This document shows, piece by piece, positions 44,190-52,237 of a stretch of 64,000 bases of DNA. The stretch is taken from the NCBI GenBank assembly GCA_016213105.1, contig JACRBN010000013.1, positions 25,713 to 89,712 of the forward strand, written 5' to 3'. The first letter of the stretch is position 1. Each line of letters opens with the position of its first letter. The notes below the pieces were generated by a model. The model was not told the DNA's origin and ran no database searches. It saw nothing but the letters and a program-made list of their open reading frames with translations. Made by a program: the position numbers and the translations under genes. Origin of the DNA: Chloroflexota bacterium (GTDB lineage Bacteria; Chloroflexota; Anaerolineae; Anaerolineales; Villigracilaceae).

Positions 44190-44217
44190 TTTTATAACGC
44201 ATATAACAATGTGTCAA
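44189..44217 (-). promoter_or_regulatory. Promoter of the TetR/4Fe-4S/CPBP operon
   Basis: Read leftward: TTGACA (44217-44212), 17 bases, TAAAAT (44194-44189). Predicted start at about 44182, inside the direct repeats. Confidence 0.8.
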
Positions 44218-44315
44218 GAGGAAATGTTCCCCCACAACCAAAACGCCCGGCGGAATTGCATCCGTCAGGCGTTCAAGACAGCCTCGAAAATCATCACCCC
44301 CGCGCGGCGCGCCCG

Positions 44316-44636
44316 TCAGGCTCCATTTTCGCGCTTCTTTTTCTCCAATCTTGCGGTGAGTTCATCCATCCGCCGTTTTTGTTCAAGGAGGCCCGAAACA
44401 GCCTGGAGAATTCTATTTTCGAGTTCTCGTCCCTGCCAGCCTTGTTCCAGGAGAATACTGGCTACACGCAATCTACGCTCGTCCGGCTCCAGTTTCCCAA
44501 GTTCCTCCAGACATTCATCGCAGATCGAATCTTCGATAAAAAGCAAGTCGCCTCCCATACGGGAAAACGCGCGCTTGCAGAGAACACAAACGAACTGTCT
44601 GTTTGTCATCGCAATTCCAAAGCCGGAACCGATCAT
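44316..44636 (-). CDS. Small zinc-finger-like protein
   Basis: 106 residues. CVLCKRAFSRMGG near 17 and CDECLEELGKL near 39 give paired CxxC knuckles, like ClpX-type or DksA-type zinc fingers but with no known family named. The C-terminal half is a long charged helix (LLEQKRRMDELTARLEKKKR), possibly a coiled coil. RBS AGGAG at nine bases. Role unknown. Confidence 0.65.
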   Translation of the reverse strand: MIGSGFGIAMTNRQFVCVLCKRAFSRMGGDLLFIEDSICDECLEELGKLEPDERRLRVASILLEQGWQGRELENRILQAVSGLLEQKRRMDELTARLEKKKRENGA

Positions 44637-44672
44637 GGTTCAACTCTCCTTTCGACAAAAAAACTTAAGGGA

Positions 44673-45851
44673 TCAATGCCCGGGTTGGATGCCCACCAAC
44701 CCGTCCACAACGCGCAAGGTCAATAGATGAGCCTCGTCATCCAAGTCGATTGCGACAGTCCGCCCATCGGCCAGACAGTAGAACGGTCCGCCATTCAGGG
44801 TGCCAATGCGCAAGCCGTCGCCCAGGGAATAGATATCAACCAGTCCACCGCTGGCGTGCATAAATCCCCGGCCATCGCAGGTAAAGGTTCCATCCCAGAC
44901 TCCCGCAATCACCAGGCCGGTTGCCTGCCAATCGCTGGTGGTAAAAATATGTGTTCCGTCACCGCCGGTAGCGGCTGCCAGCTTCCCATCCAAAGAAAAG
45001 GAGACGCGTCCCGGTTCCCAACTCTCGGTGGAGAGGGTGGCGAGCTTTTCGCCGCTTTCGACATCGAAAACGTATGTGTTCGGATCGAAGGAGAAGGAAT
45101 CCGCGATGATGTGCCTGCCATCCTGGGAATAGGACATGGACTCCACAAAATCGTTGAATGCCGGGATGACGCGCAGGGATGCGCCATCCCGGGTGTCATA
45201 TAGGCGAATCTCACCGACATTGAAACCGACCGCCAGCGTTTCACCGTCCGGGGAAAAAGCCAGGCTGGTGACGAAGGCATCCGTAGCGGAGATTGCGGCG
45301 ACCACCACCGCTTCGTTTCCAGGGAGAACCTGCCAGAGGGTGATGTCCCCATTCTCATCTGCGAAGTACTCAGCAAACAGGATGCGCCCAGGCTGGACAG
45401 AGACGGCATTTTCTTGAAACGGGAATTCGAACGGCAGCCAAAAGGCCGCCGCCATTTCTTCTTCCAGGTGGAGGATTTGCACCTGCCCATCATCCAACAT
45501 CACAACCAGGGCGTTACCGTAGGGAGCAATGAAAGCAGATGCGATGGCCCGGTCTGCATTTCCATAATTCATGCTGAAAAGGATGGAAGCCGAGGCTGTG
45601 TCCGCAGGGAAGGTGCCCGTTGCCATAGCGGGCAGGGTTGGAGTGGCAAACGATGTCGGCTTGGAGGGCTGTCCAGTTGAGTCAGGGGGAAGCGGCGCAG
45701 GCGAACAAGCCGCCGTGATCACCAGCAGGAGCAGAATCGAAAAGGGGAAAACACCCGCCACAATCCCCCGCCACACCCCACCCTCGCAGGTGCGTCGGCA
45801 AATCCATAACATGTTCTGGCCTGAAAATTTCACCACGGCCTCCCGGGTCAT
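44673..45851 (-). CDS. Lipoprotein with WD40-like beta-propeller
   Basis: Up to 392 residues. Hydrophobic helix and lipobox ITAAC (about residue 49 of the longest form); the leader before it is unusually long, so GTG at 45833 (behind GGGAGG) or ATG at 45812 may be the true start. The rest contains weak WD40-type repeats (SLAFSPDGETLAVGFNVGEI, SMSYSQDGRHIIA, VSFSLDGKLAAATGG). Extracytoplasmic, probably for protein binding. Confidence 0.75.
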   Translation of the reverse strand: MTREAVVKFSGQNMLWICRRTCEGGVWRGIVAGVFPFSILLLLVITAACSPAPLPPDSTGQPSKPTSFATPTLPAMATGTFPADTASASILFSMNYGNADRAIASAFIAPYGNALVVMLDDGQVQILHLEEEMAAAFWLPFEFPFQENAVSVQPGRILFAEYFADENGDITLWQVLPGNEAVVVAAISATDAFVTSLAFSPDGETLAVGFNVGEIRLYDTRDGASLRVIPAFNDFVESMSYSQDGRHIIADSFSFDPNTYVFDVESGEKLATLSTESWEPGRVSFSLDGKLAAATGGDGTHIFTTSDWQATGLVIAGVWDGTFTCDGRGFMHASGGLVDIYSLGDGLRIGTLNGGPFYCLADGRTVAIDLDDEAHLLTLRVVDGLVGIQPGH

Positions 45852-45908
45852 TTCCAGTGTACAAAAAATCCGCCCCGCGAGTCATGGGTCAAATATCACC
45901 TCACGGGC

Positions 45909-45914
45909 TATAAT
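45909..45914 (+). promoter_or_regulatory. -10 element of upp
   Basis: TATAAT, 25 bases before the upp ATG, with a ribosome site (ACGGAGG) between. A good -35 box is not visible. Confidence 0.5.
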
Positions 45915-45939
45915 AAAGTAACCCATTTACGGAGGCCTT

Positions 45940-46566
45940 ATGTCCACTGTCCACGCATCCACCCACCCGCTGGTCGCCCACAAGTTGTCGCGCCTGCGCG
46001 ACAGGAAAACCGAGCCTAAAAAATTCCGCGAACTGGTCCGCGAAATTGCCAGCCTGCTGGCCTACGAAGCCACAGCCGACCTGGCCACCACTCCGCGCGA
46101 GCTCGAAACCCCGCTGGCAAAAATTGTCGGCGTGGAATTGAAAGAGAAGATCGGCCTGATCCCCATCCTGCGGGCGGGACTCGGCATGGTCGAAGGCTTC
46201 TGGGAACTGATGCCAGGCGCGGAAGTCTGGCATATCGGCTTGTACCGCGACGAACACACCCTGCGCCCCGTGGAATACTACAACAAGCTCCCGCTCGATC
46301 CGACCGTCTCGGTCTGCATCATCCTCGACCCGATGCTGGCCACGGGCGGATCGGCCACCGCCACCGCCGAGGTGCTCAAACGCTGGGGTGTGAAGAAGAT
46401 CAAATTCGTCGGGCTGATCGGCGCGCCCGAGGGCATCAAAGCCATGCAGACGGCGCATCCCGATATCGACATCTACCTGGCCGCCATCGACGATCACCTC
46501 AACGAACGCGCCTACATTGTGCCTGGATTGGGAGATGCGGGCGACCGTCAGTTTGGGACTGGATAG
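45940..46566 (+). CDS. upp: Uracil phosphoribosyltransferase
   Basis: 208 residues, normal length. It joins uracil and PRPP to make UMP in pyrimidine salvage. PRPP-binding motif [20 protein letters not shown] near 127-146, uracil-binding end [27 protein letters not shown] is also typical. The gene follows a GGAGG site and stands alone. Confidence 0.95.
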   Translation: MSTVHASTHPLVAHKLSRLRDRKTEPKKFRELVREIASLLAYEATADLATTPRELETPLAKIVGVELKEKIGLIPILRAGLGMVEGFWELMPGAEVWHIGLYRDEHTLRPVEYYNKLPLDPTVSVCIILDPMLATGGSATATAEVLKRWGVKKIKFVGLIGAPEGIKAMQTAHPDIDIYLAAIDDHLNERAYIVPGLGDAGDRQFGTG

Positions 46567-46612
46567 ATCAGTTGTCAGTGATCAGTTATCAGTGATCAGT
46601 TATCAGTGATAG
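46567..46612. repeat. Tandem CAGTTATCAGTGAT-type repeat
   Basis: Three near-identical 14-base units (CAGTTGTCAGTGAT, then two CAGTTATCAGTGAT). A short relic (GTGATCAGTCA) lies near 47783. This word is a common intergenic repeat in many bacteria. Confidence 0.75.
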
Positions 46613-46633
46613 GTAGACAGTGAGGCTGGCCTC

Positions 46634-47470
46634 ATGCTCATGGGAAATATTGAAATAGACGGCAGTCAGATTGCATACACCCAGGCAGGCGCGGACTCAA
46701 ATCCGCCTGTTTTGCTCCTGCATGGGATCACATCCCATCGGGGCGTTTGGTCGCGGACCATCGAAAGACTCCAGTCCAATTTTCATTGTGTCGCTATCGA
46801 TCATCTGGGATTTGGGGATAGTGACAAGCCAAAAGGCGCCGATTACTCCATTCAAAAACAGGCGGAGCGCGCGCTGAAAGTCGCTGATCATTTTGGCTTT
46901 GACAAATTCATCGTGATGGGCCACTCCATGGGCGGACAGGTCGCCACGTATCTGGCAGCTACACTCGCGCCGCAGCGCGTGGTAAAACTTGTCAGCGTGG
47001 ACGGCGTGGTGACAGGTGAACTTTCGGCAAGTGTGCAAAATTTCAAGCGGCTCCTGATTGTGGCGGGAGAGCGAATTCCAGCGTTGTATCGATCCATGCA
47101 CGTACTTTGCTCATGGAAACCTGCCGCCTACATGGCATTCGATCACTGGTTTTACAAGCCAGCGGAGCTGCCTTTCGAGGCCTGGGCTGTGGATCGGGAT
47201 TATGCCCTGAACCCAGGTATTGCCCTGTCCACGCCTAGGGCCTGGGCGTCCCTCAACGCAAATAACTTGACCTGCATGCTCAAGAGTATTGCCGCGCCGA
47301 CGTTGGTCATCTTCGGTGCGCAGGATGGGACGGTGCCCGTCGCACAGGCATACCTCTTCAAACAGAGAATGCCCGCGGCGCAACTCGTCCTGATCAACCA
47401 ATGCGGCCATTTTCCGATGTACGAGAATTTCGAAGCGTTTATCCAGCCCGTCAAGGAGTTCCTCCAATAA
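46634..47470 (+). CDS. Alpha/beta hydrolase
   Basis: 278 residues. Nucleophile elbow GHSMGG near 95, oxyanion-type LLHGITS, acid residue in FGAQDGTVPV and catalytic His in CGHFPMYE. No signal peptide. Substrate cannot be predicted. ATG at 46634 or 46640 both possible; GAGG is near. The next gene follows by three bases. Confidence 0.87.
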   Translation: MLMGNIEIDGSQIAYTQAGADSNPPVLLLHGITSHRGVWSRTIERLQSNFHCVAIDHLGFGDSDKPKGADYSIQKQAERALKVADHFGFDKFIVMGHSMGGQVATYLAATLAPQRVVKLVSVDGVVTGELSASVQNFKRLLIVAGERIPALYRSMHVLCSWKPAAYMAFDHWFYKPAELPFEAWAVDRDYALNPGIALSTPRAWASLNANNLTCMLKSIAAPTLVIFGAQDGTVPVAQAYLFKQRMPAAQLVLINQCGHFPMYENFEAFIQPVKEFLQ

Positions 47471-47473
47471 CCT

Positions 47474-47779
47474 ATGAACGCCATCGTTGAATTTACCGTC
47501 ATACCCATCGGCACGGGCGTCTCACTCTCGGCCTATGTCGCGGCCTGTGAGCGCATCCTGGCCGAGAGTGGACTGAGCTACGAGCTGCACGCCAACGGCA
47601 CCAACGTCGAGGGCGAGTGGGACGAGGTCATGGCGGTCATCAAACGCTGTCATGAAGTTCTGCACGGGATGGGCGTTCCGCGCCTCTCGACCCTGGTCAA
47701 GATCGGCACGCGCACAGACCGCGACCAGAAGATGGACGAGAAGGTGGCCAGTGTGCGTGAAAAGCTGGGAGAACAGTGA
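47474..47779 (+). CDS. MTH1187-family thiamine-binding protein
   Basis: 101 residues, a ferredoxin-like small family. MNAIVEFTVIPIGTGVSLSAYVAAC, then YELHANGTNVEGEWDEVM and PRLSTLVKIGTRTDR are the conserved blocks. Members bind thiamine or similar compounds and often pair with transporters. Here it follows the hydrolase gene by three bases. Confidence 0.87.
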   Translation: MNAIVEFTVIPIGTGVSLSAYVAACERILAESGLSYELHANGTNVEGEWDEVMAVIKRCHEVLHGMGVPRLSTLVKIGTRTDRDQKMDEKVASVREKLGEQ

Positions 47780-47810
47780 GTGGTGATCAGTCAATGGAGA
47801 TTGGCGAAAC

Positions 47811-48944
47811 ATGAGTCCAACCGACCTTGAAACTTTGGCGCAGGCCAACCAGGCCTTTGCCATCGATCTGTACCAGCAATTGCGCAAAACGGACGGCAGC
47901 CTATTCTTTTCGCCGTTCAGCATCTCGGTCGCGCTGGCAATGACCTGCGCGGGGGCGCGCGGCGAAACCGAAGCCCAGATGGCGTGCGTCCTGCATTTCG
48001 CGCAGACGGGCGAGGGCCTTCATTCCGCTTTTGCGGAGTTGCAGGCAGGCCTGGCGCAAGCCGAAGCCCAAGGCGGGATCCAGCTCAAGATTGCCAACTC
48101 GCTCTGGCCGCAGGAGGGCTATCCGTTCCTGGCCGAATTCGTCGCGCAGATCGAGGCCCATTACGGCGTAAGCGTCACCCCCGTGAACTATCACAAGGCG
48201 GAAGCCGCCCGCCAGACGATCAATACCTGGGTCGAGGCCAAAACCGAAAACAAGATCACCAATCTGATTCCCTCGGGTATCTTCAACGACCTGACGCGCC
48301 TGACGCTGGTCAATGCCATCTATTTCAAGGGCAACTGGGCCGATCAGTTCGACGCGCGCGCGACCAGGCAGGCCGACTTCTGGTCGCCAGGCGGGCGGGT
48401 TTCGGCGCCCATGATGAACCGCACGGATGAATATCCCTACGCGGAGAATGAGTCACTGCAAATCCTGGAATTGCCGTATGTGGGAAATGACCTGTCCATG
48501 TGGATCCTGCTGCCCAAAGAACGTGACGGCCTGACCCAACTCGAAAGCCAGATGATGCCCGCCCTGCTCGATGAGCTGGCCGCCGCGATGTGGACACGGA
48601 AGGTGATCGTCTCGATCCCCAAGTTCAAGGCGGAGGCCGCCTTCCGTCTGGACGACACGTTGAAGGCCCTGGGCATGACGGATGCCTTTGACGACAAGGC
48701 AAACTTTGCGGGCATGAACGGAGACCCGGCTGACCTTTTTATTTCCGCGGCCCTGCACAAGGCCTACATCGAGGTGAACGAGGAGGGCAGCGAGGCCGCC
48801 GCCGCGACCGCCATCGTCATGCAGTCGCGTTCCATGACGCCGAACCGTCCGCCCGTCTTCCGCGCCGACCATCCCTTCCTGTTCCTGATCCGCGAAAAGC
48901 GAACGGGCAGCATCCTGTTCATGGGAAGATGTGTCAATCCCTAA
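47811..48944 (+). CDS. Serpin-family protease inhibitor
   Basis: 377 residues, the usual serpin length. Signature blocks: FFSPFSISVALAMTCAGARG, TRLTLVNAIYFKGNW, and the C-terminal ADHPFLFLIREKRTGSILFM. The reactive-centre hinge EEGSEAAAATA (P17-P7, residues 324-334) is of the inhibitory type, with small residues at P12-P9. Aligning the loop puts Arg340-Ser341 at P1-P1', so trypsin-like proteases are the probable targets. No signal peptide is seen, so the site of action is likely the cytoplasm or it is exported by another route. Confidence 0.92.
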   Translation: MSPTDLETLAQANQAFAIDLYQQLRKTDGSLFFSPFSISVALAMTCAGARGETEAQMACVLHFAQTGEGLHSAFAELQAGLAQAEAQGGIQLKIANSLWPQEGYPFLAEFVAQIEAHYGVSVTPVNYHKAEAARQTINTWVEAKTENKITNLIPSGIFNDLTRLTLVNAIYFKGNWADQFDARATRQADFWSPGGRVSAPMMNRTDEYPYAENESLQILELPYVGNDLSMWILLPKERDGLTQLESQMMPALLDELAAAMWTRKVIVSIPKFKAEAAFRLDDTLKALGMTDAFDDKANFAGMNGDPADLFISAALHKAYIEVNEEGSEAAAATAIVMQSRSMTPNRPPVFRADHPFLFLIREKRTGSILFMGRCVNP

Positions 48945-48973
48945 CTCGGACAAGCCGACCTGCGGCCAAAAAA

Positions 48974-49052
48974 GGTTTACCACGGAGCACACAGAGTCCA
49001 CAGAGAATTAAAAAAGGGGTTCACCGTGATCTCCGTGGTGAAAAATCCTTGC
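48974..49052. repeat. ACCACGGAG inverted repeat
   Basis: TTTACCACGGAG on the left pairs with CTCCGTGGTGAAA on the right; CACAGAG words lie between. Second copy of the unit at 14345-14425. Confidence 0.65.
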
Positions 49053-49122
49053 ACACGCGTGCCTGCGGCCAAGTGCAGGCACAAAGCAGGCACTTAACTT
49101 CTAATTTCCTAACGGAGGAAAC

Positions 49123-49455
49123 ATGGCCTACGACTCTGAGCTGGCAAAACGCATTGCATTGGAAGTAAAAGGATTGCCCATCGTCGAGAAGAAGATGTTC
49201 GGCGGCGTGGGCTATATACTGAACGGCAACATGGCCTGCGGCATCCTCGACGGCGATCTGATTGTGCGAGTCAGCCTGGACGATTATGCGCGGCTGCTCG
49301 AACAGCCGCACGTCAAGGTCTTCAGCATGAAAGGCAGTCCCAAGCCGATGAAGGGCTGGCTGATGGTGGAACCCGAGGGCTGCAAGACAGCCAGGCAACT
49401 CGGGCAATGGCTCAAACTCGGCGTGGAATTTGCCTCGACCCTGCCGCCAAAATGA
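49123..49455 (+). CDS. TfoX N-terminal domain protein
   Basis: 110 residues. KKMFGGVGYILNGNMACGIL near 23-42, VRVSLDDYARLLEQP and PMKGWLMVEPEG are TfoX-N hallmarks. The C-terminal domain of Sxy/TfoX is absent; stand-alone forms have no proven role. ACGGAGGA is six bases from ATG. Its stop overlaps the next ATG. Confidence 0.85.
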   Translation: MAYDSELAKRIALEVKGLPIVEKKMFGGVGYILNGNMACGILDGDLIVRVSLDDYARLLEQPHVKVFSMKGSPKPMKGWLMVEPEGCKTARQLGQWLKLGVEFASTLPPK

Positions 49456-50000
49456 AAATCATCGGCTTCCTCCTCGGCACGGCCATCCTGGTCTTCATCT
49501 CGCGCGGATCGCTGCGCTCGGCCCGCTCGCATGGATTTCCGCGCCTGCTGGCCTGGGAGTGCATGCTCGCGCTGTTCCTGTTCAACGTGGACTTCTGGTT
49601 CGTCCAGCCCTTCGCGTGGAATCAGATCATCGCCTGGGCACTGCTGTTCCTATCGCTCATCCCGTTGGGCTACGGCGTCCATTTTCTGCGCACGCGCGGC
49701 AGGCCCACCCAACAACGCGCAGGCGACCCTGCCCTGCTTTCGTTCGAGAAGACCACCCAACTGGTCACGAGCGGAATTTATAAATTCATCCGCCATCCGT
49801 TGTATTGCTCCCTGCTGCTGCTAACCTGGGGCATGTACTTCAAGCATCCCGAGATCACTGCGTTCACCCTGTCCGCGACCGCCAGCATCTTTCTGTTCTT
49901 CACCGCCAAGGCAGATGAACAGGAGTGCCTCCAATTCTTTGGGGATGAGTATGAAGAGTATATGCGGCGCTCAAAGATGTTTATTCCTTACATTTTCTAA
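49452..50000 (+). CDS. ICMT/PEMT-like membrane methyltransferase
   Basis: 182 residues with four helices. The cofactor site of isoprenylcysteine methyltransferase-like proteins is seen as GIYKFIRHPLYCSLLLLTWG, followed by EEYMRRSKMFIPYIF near the end. It probably methylates a lipid or lipidated group. ATG overlaps the TfoX stop. Confidence 0.8.
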   Translation: MKIIGFLLGTAILVFISRGSLRSARSHGFPRLLAWECMLALFLFNVDFWFVQPFAWNQIIAWALLFLSLIPLGYGVHFLRTRGRPTQQRAGDPALLSFEKTTQLVTSGIYKFIRHPLYCSLLLLTWGMYFKHPEITAFTLSATASIFLFFTAKADEQECLQFFGDEYEEYMRRSKMFIPYIF

Positions 50001-50003
50001 TTT

Positions 50004-50042
50004 CCGAATGTCGTTGCGAGACTGCGGAGCAGTCGAAGCAAC
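50004..50042. repeat. Relic of the GTCATTACGAG repeat
   Basis: GTCGTTGCGAG followed by GCGGAGCAGTCGAAGCAACCTC. Matches one end of the 15887-16005 unit, with changes. Confidence 0.45.
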
Positions 50043-50120
50043 CTCGACTTGTTATTAAACATAATCGGTCTCGATACGCCCGAAGAACACGTGCTGCTCG
50101 ACCTCCCTGGATGAACTTCC

Positions 50121-51170
50121 ATGAAATCCATGCTCCTGCGCGGACTCGCGCCCCTCTCGCAAAACCCAACCCCGCTGACCTATGCGGACATCCCCAAGCC
50201 GACTCCCGCCGCGGGCGAGGTGCTGATCCGCGTGACGGCCTGCGGCGTCTGCCACACCGAACTGGACGAGATCGAAGGCCGCACGCCGCCGCCGCGACTG
50301 CCCGTCGTGTTGGGGCATCAGGTGGTGGGGAATCTGGAGTCCATCGGCTTGCCGATGGCTCAGAAGCAAGCTCCTGGACTCCAAAAAGGCCAACGCGTCG
50401 GCGTGGCCTGGATCGCGTCCACGTGCGGGGAGTGTGACTTTTGCAGGTCGGGACAGGAAAACCTGTGCGTACAATTCAAAGCCACAGGCCGCGACGTGGA
50501 CGGCGGCTACGCCGAGTACATGACCGTCCGCGCGGATTTTGTGCATCCCATCCCAGCAGCGTTCTCGGATGCGGAAGCCGCTCCGCTGTTGTGCGCGGGC
50601 GCCATCGGGTATCGTTCCCTGCGCCTCAGCAATCTGCGCGACGGACAAAGTTTGGGCCTGATGGGCTTCGGCGGCTCAAACCATCTCGTTCTCAAAATTA
50701 TCAATTACCAATTCCCCAATACCAAAGTTTTCGTCTTCAGCCGCAACGCCGAGGAGCGCGAATTCGCCCTCTCGCTGGGAGCGGCCTGGGCGGGCGAAAT
50801 TAACGGAGTCCCGCCCGAGGCGTTGGACGCGGTCATCGACACGACGCCCGTCTGGGGTCCAGACCTGGAGGCGTTGAAGCGGCTCAAGCCGGGCGGACGG
50901 CTGGTCATCAACGCCATCCGCAAGCAGGAAACGGACAAGCAACTCCTGACCACGCTGGATTACCCATCGCAGTTGTGGATGGAGAAGGAAATCAAGTCCG
51001 TGGCCAACGTCACCCGTGCGGACGTGCGCGAGTTCCTGCAATTGGCGGCGGAAGCGAACCTCAAGCCCGAGTTTCAGGAGTATGATTTGAAGGACGCCAA
51101 CCAGGCCCTGCTCGAAATGAAGCAGGGCAGGATCCGCGGAGCAAAGGTGCTGAGAATCTCTCCGTCCTGA
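50121..51170 (+). CDS. Zinc-dependent alcohol dehydrogenase
   Basis: 349 residues, MDR superfamily. Catalytic zinc residues in ACGVCHTELD and LGHQVVG; structural zinc CGECDFCRSGQENLC. Cofactor site LMGFGGSNHLVL is a variant glycine motif. Substrate unknown. Between LGHQVVGN and KGQRVGVAW there are 15 residues (ESIGLPMAQKQAPGL) written by a palindromic element; other family members have a short VxxxGxxVxxF stretch here. Confidence 0.85.
   Translation: MKSMLLRGLAPLSQNPTPLTYADIPKPTPAAGEVLIRVTACGVCHTELDEIEGRTPPPRLPVVLGHQVVGNLESIGLPMAQKQAPGLQKGQRVGVAWIASTCGECDFCRSGQENLCVQFKATGRDVDGGYAEYMTVRADFVHPIPAAFSDAEAAPLLCAGAIGYRSLRLSNLRDGQSLGLMGFGGSNHLVLKIINYQFPNTKVFVFSRNAEEREFALSLGAAWAGEINGVPPEALDAVIDTTPVWGPDLEALKRLKPGGRLVINAIRKQETDKQLLTTLDYPSQLWMEKEIKSVANVTRADVREFLQLAAEANLKPEFQEYDLKDANQALLEMKQGRIRGAKVLRISPS
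50336..50382. repeat. Palindromic element inside the alcohol dehydrogenase gene
   Basis: Arms GGAGTCCA (50336-50343) and TGGACTCC (50375-50382), with inner words CATCGGC/GCCGATG. Related to the GGAGTCCAGAAGCTCTGCTT repeats at 52000-52090. It keeps the reading frame. Confidence 0.8.
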
Positions 51171-51312
51171 GCGAAGCCGCGCGGTCTTTGCGCGGTGCAG
51201 TCGAAGGACGAGGCTCAAAAAAAAACCACCTCAAGCCGCCTGTACCTACCCTGTGCCGTTCGACGGGCGCACGGCTCCGCCCAATGCATATCAGTCTTAC
51301 AAAGAGGAAGCA

Positions 51313-51999
51313 ATGTCCAACAAAACAACCACCGCAAAATCGGTCATCACCTCCCTCGTCAGGCTTGTGGCGGGCATCGTCGTCATCGGCGCCTGCCTGT
51401 TCTGGCCTGCAGGGACCTTCAATTACTGGCAGGCCTGGGCCTGGCTGGGAACGCTCTTCCTCCCGATGGGTGTCTCGCTGGTCTATCTCGTCCGCCGCGA
51501 CCCCGCCCTGCTCGAACGGCGCACGCGCACCAGCGAGACGCGCCCCGAGCAGCGGCTGATCATCGCGGCATCCAGCATCTACTTCCTGGTCATCTTCCTC
51601 CTGCCGGGCTTTGACAAACGTTACGGCTGGTCACAGGTGCCCGTCTGGCTCGTCATCCTCGCCGACCTGGGCGTGCTGGCGGGATACGGCCTGTACATCC
51701 TCGTCCTGCGCACCAACAGCTACGCCTCGCGCGTCATCGAAGTGGAACAGGGACAGCAGGTCATCAGCGCGGGTCCGTATGCGCTCGTTCGTCATCCCAT
51801 GTACCTTGGCATGATCCTGTTGATGGTCGCCACCCCGCTGGCGCTCGGCTCGTTCTGGGCCTTCCTGCCCTCGCTCGGGCTGATCCCCCTGCTGGTCGTC
51901 CGCGCCAGGGATGAGGAAAAATTATTGATGAAAGACCTGGCAGGCTACCGCGAATACACCCAAAAGACACACTATCGCATATTCCCCGGCATCTGGTAA
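51313..51999 (+). CDS. Isoprenylcysteine carboxyl methyltransferase-family protein
   Basis: 228 residues from ATG at 51313, with GAGGAA four to five bases ahead. Five helices; SAGPYALVRHPMYLGMILLM near 155-174 and EEKLLMKDLAGYREYTQKTH near the end are the ICMT signature. Related in fold, not in close sequence, to the protein at 49452. Substrate unknown. Confidence 0.85.
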   Translation: MSNKTTTAKSVITSLVRLVAGIVVIGACLFWPAGTFNYWQAWAWLGTLFLPMGVSLVYLVRRDPALLERRTRTSETRPEQRLIIAASSIYFLVIFLLPGFDKRYGWSQVPVWLVILADLGVLAGYGLYILVLRTNSYASRVIEVEQGQQVISAGPYALVRHPMYLGMILLMVATPLALGSFWAFLPSLGLIPLLVVRARDEEKLLMKDLAGYREYTQKTHYRIFPGIW

Positions 52000-52091
52000 A
52001 TTTGGAGTCCAGAAGCTCTGCTTCTGGACAATCTCTGCAGGCATAACCCTTGCGGGGGTTATCTCAATTTGGAGTCCAGAAGCTCTGCTTT
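52000..52091. repeat. Direct copies of GGAGTCCAGAAGCTCTGCTT with a palindrome between
   Basis: Two copies of AATTTGGAGTCCAGAAGC plus TCTGCTT (about 52000-52023 and 52067-52091). The first continues to CTGGAC and is self-complementary; the second is broken by the inserted element that follows. A GGCATAACCC/GGGGGTTATC hairpin lies between them. Confidence 0.8.
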
Positions 52092-52185
52092 TATTCAGGT
52101 TAACATTGATTGCCTTACAAAATCCATACCGAAAAAGCCGTGTTTTAGGCAAAAATTTGTAAGCCAATTATGGTTAACCTGAATA
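52092..52185. mobile_element. MITE-like 94-base element
   Basis: Ends TATTCAGGTTAAC and GTTAACCTGAATA are perfect inverted repeats; the match continues inward to about 26 bases with a few changes (TTGCCTTAC versus GTAAGCCAA). AT-rich interior, no gene. It interrupts a palindromic repeat copy. No clear target duplication. Confidence 0.65.
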
Positions 52186-52189
52186 GATA

Positions 52190-52212
52190 GTCCGCAAGGT
52201 TAACTTGCGGAC
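52190..52212. repeat. Palindrome of the GTCCGC family
   Basis: GTCCGCAAG and CTTGCGGAC around a GTTAA centre, directly after the MITE-like element. Confidence 0.7.
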
Positions 52213-52237
52213 TCCACAAAATCTCATCGAGGTACAC

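Noticed and set aside
46567..46612. Possible plasmid-type iteron origin
   Set aside because: Only three short units of a common dispersed repeat, with no replication gene or AT-rich block nearby.
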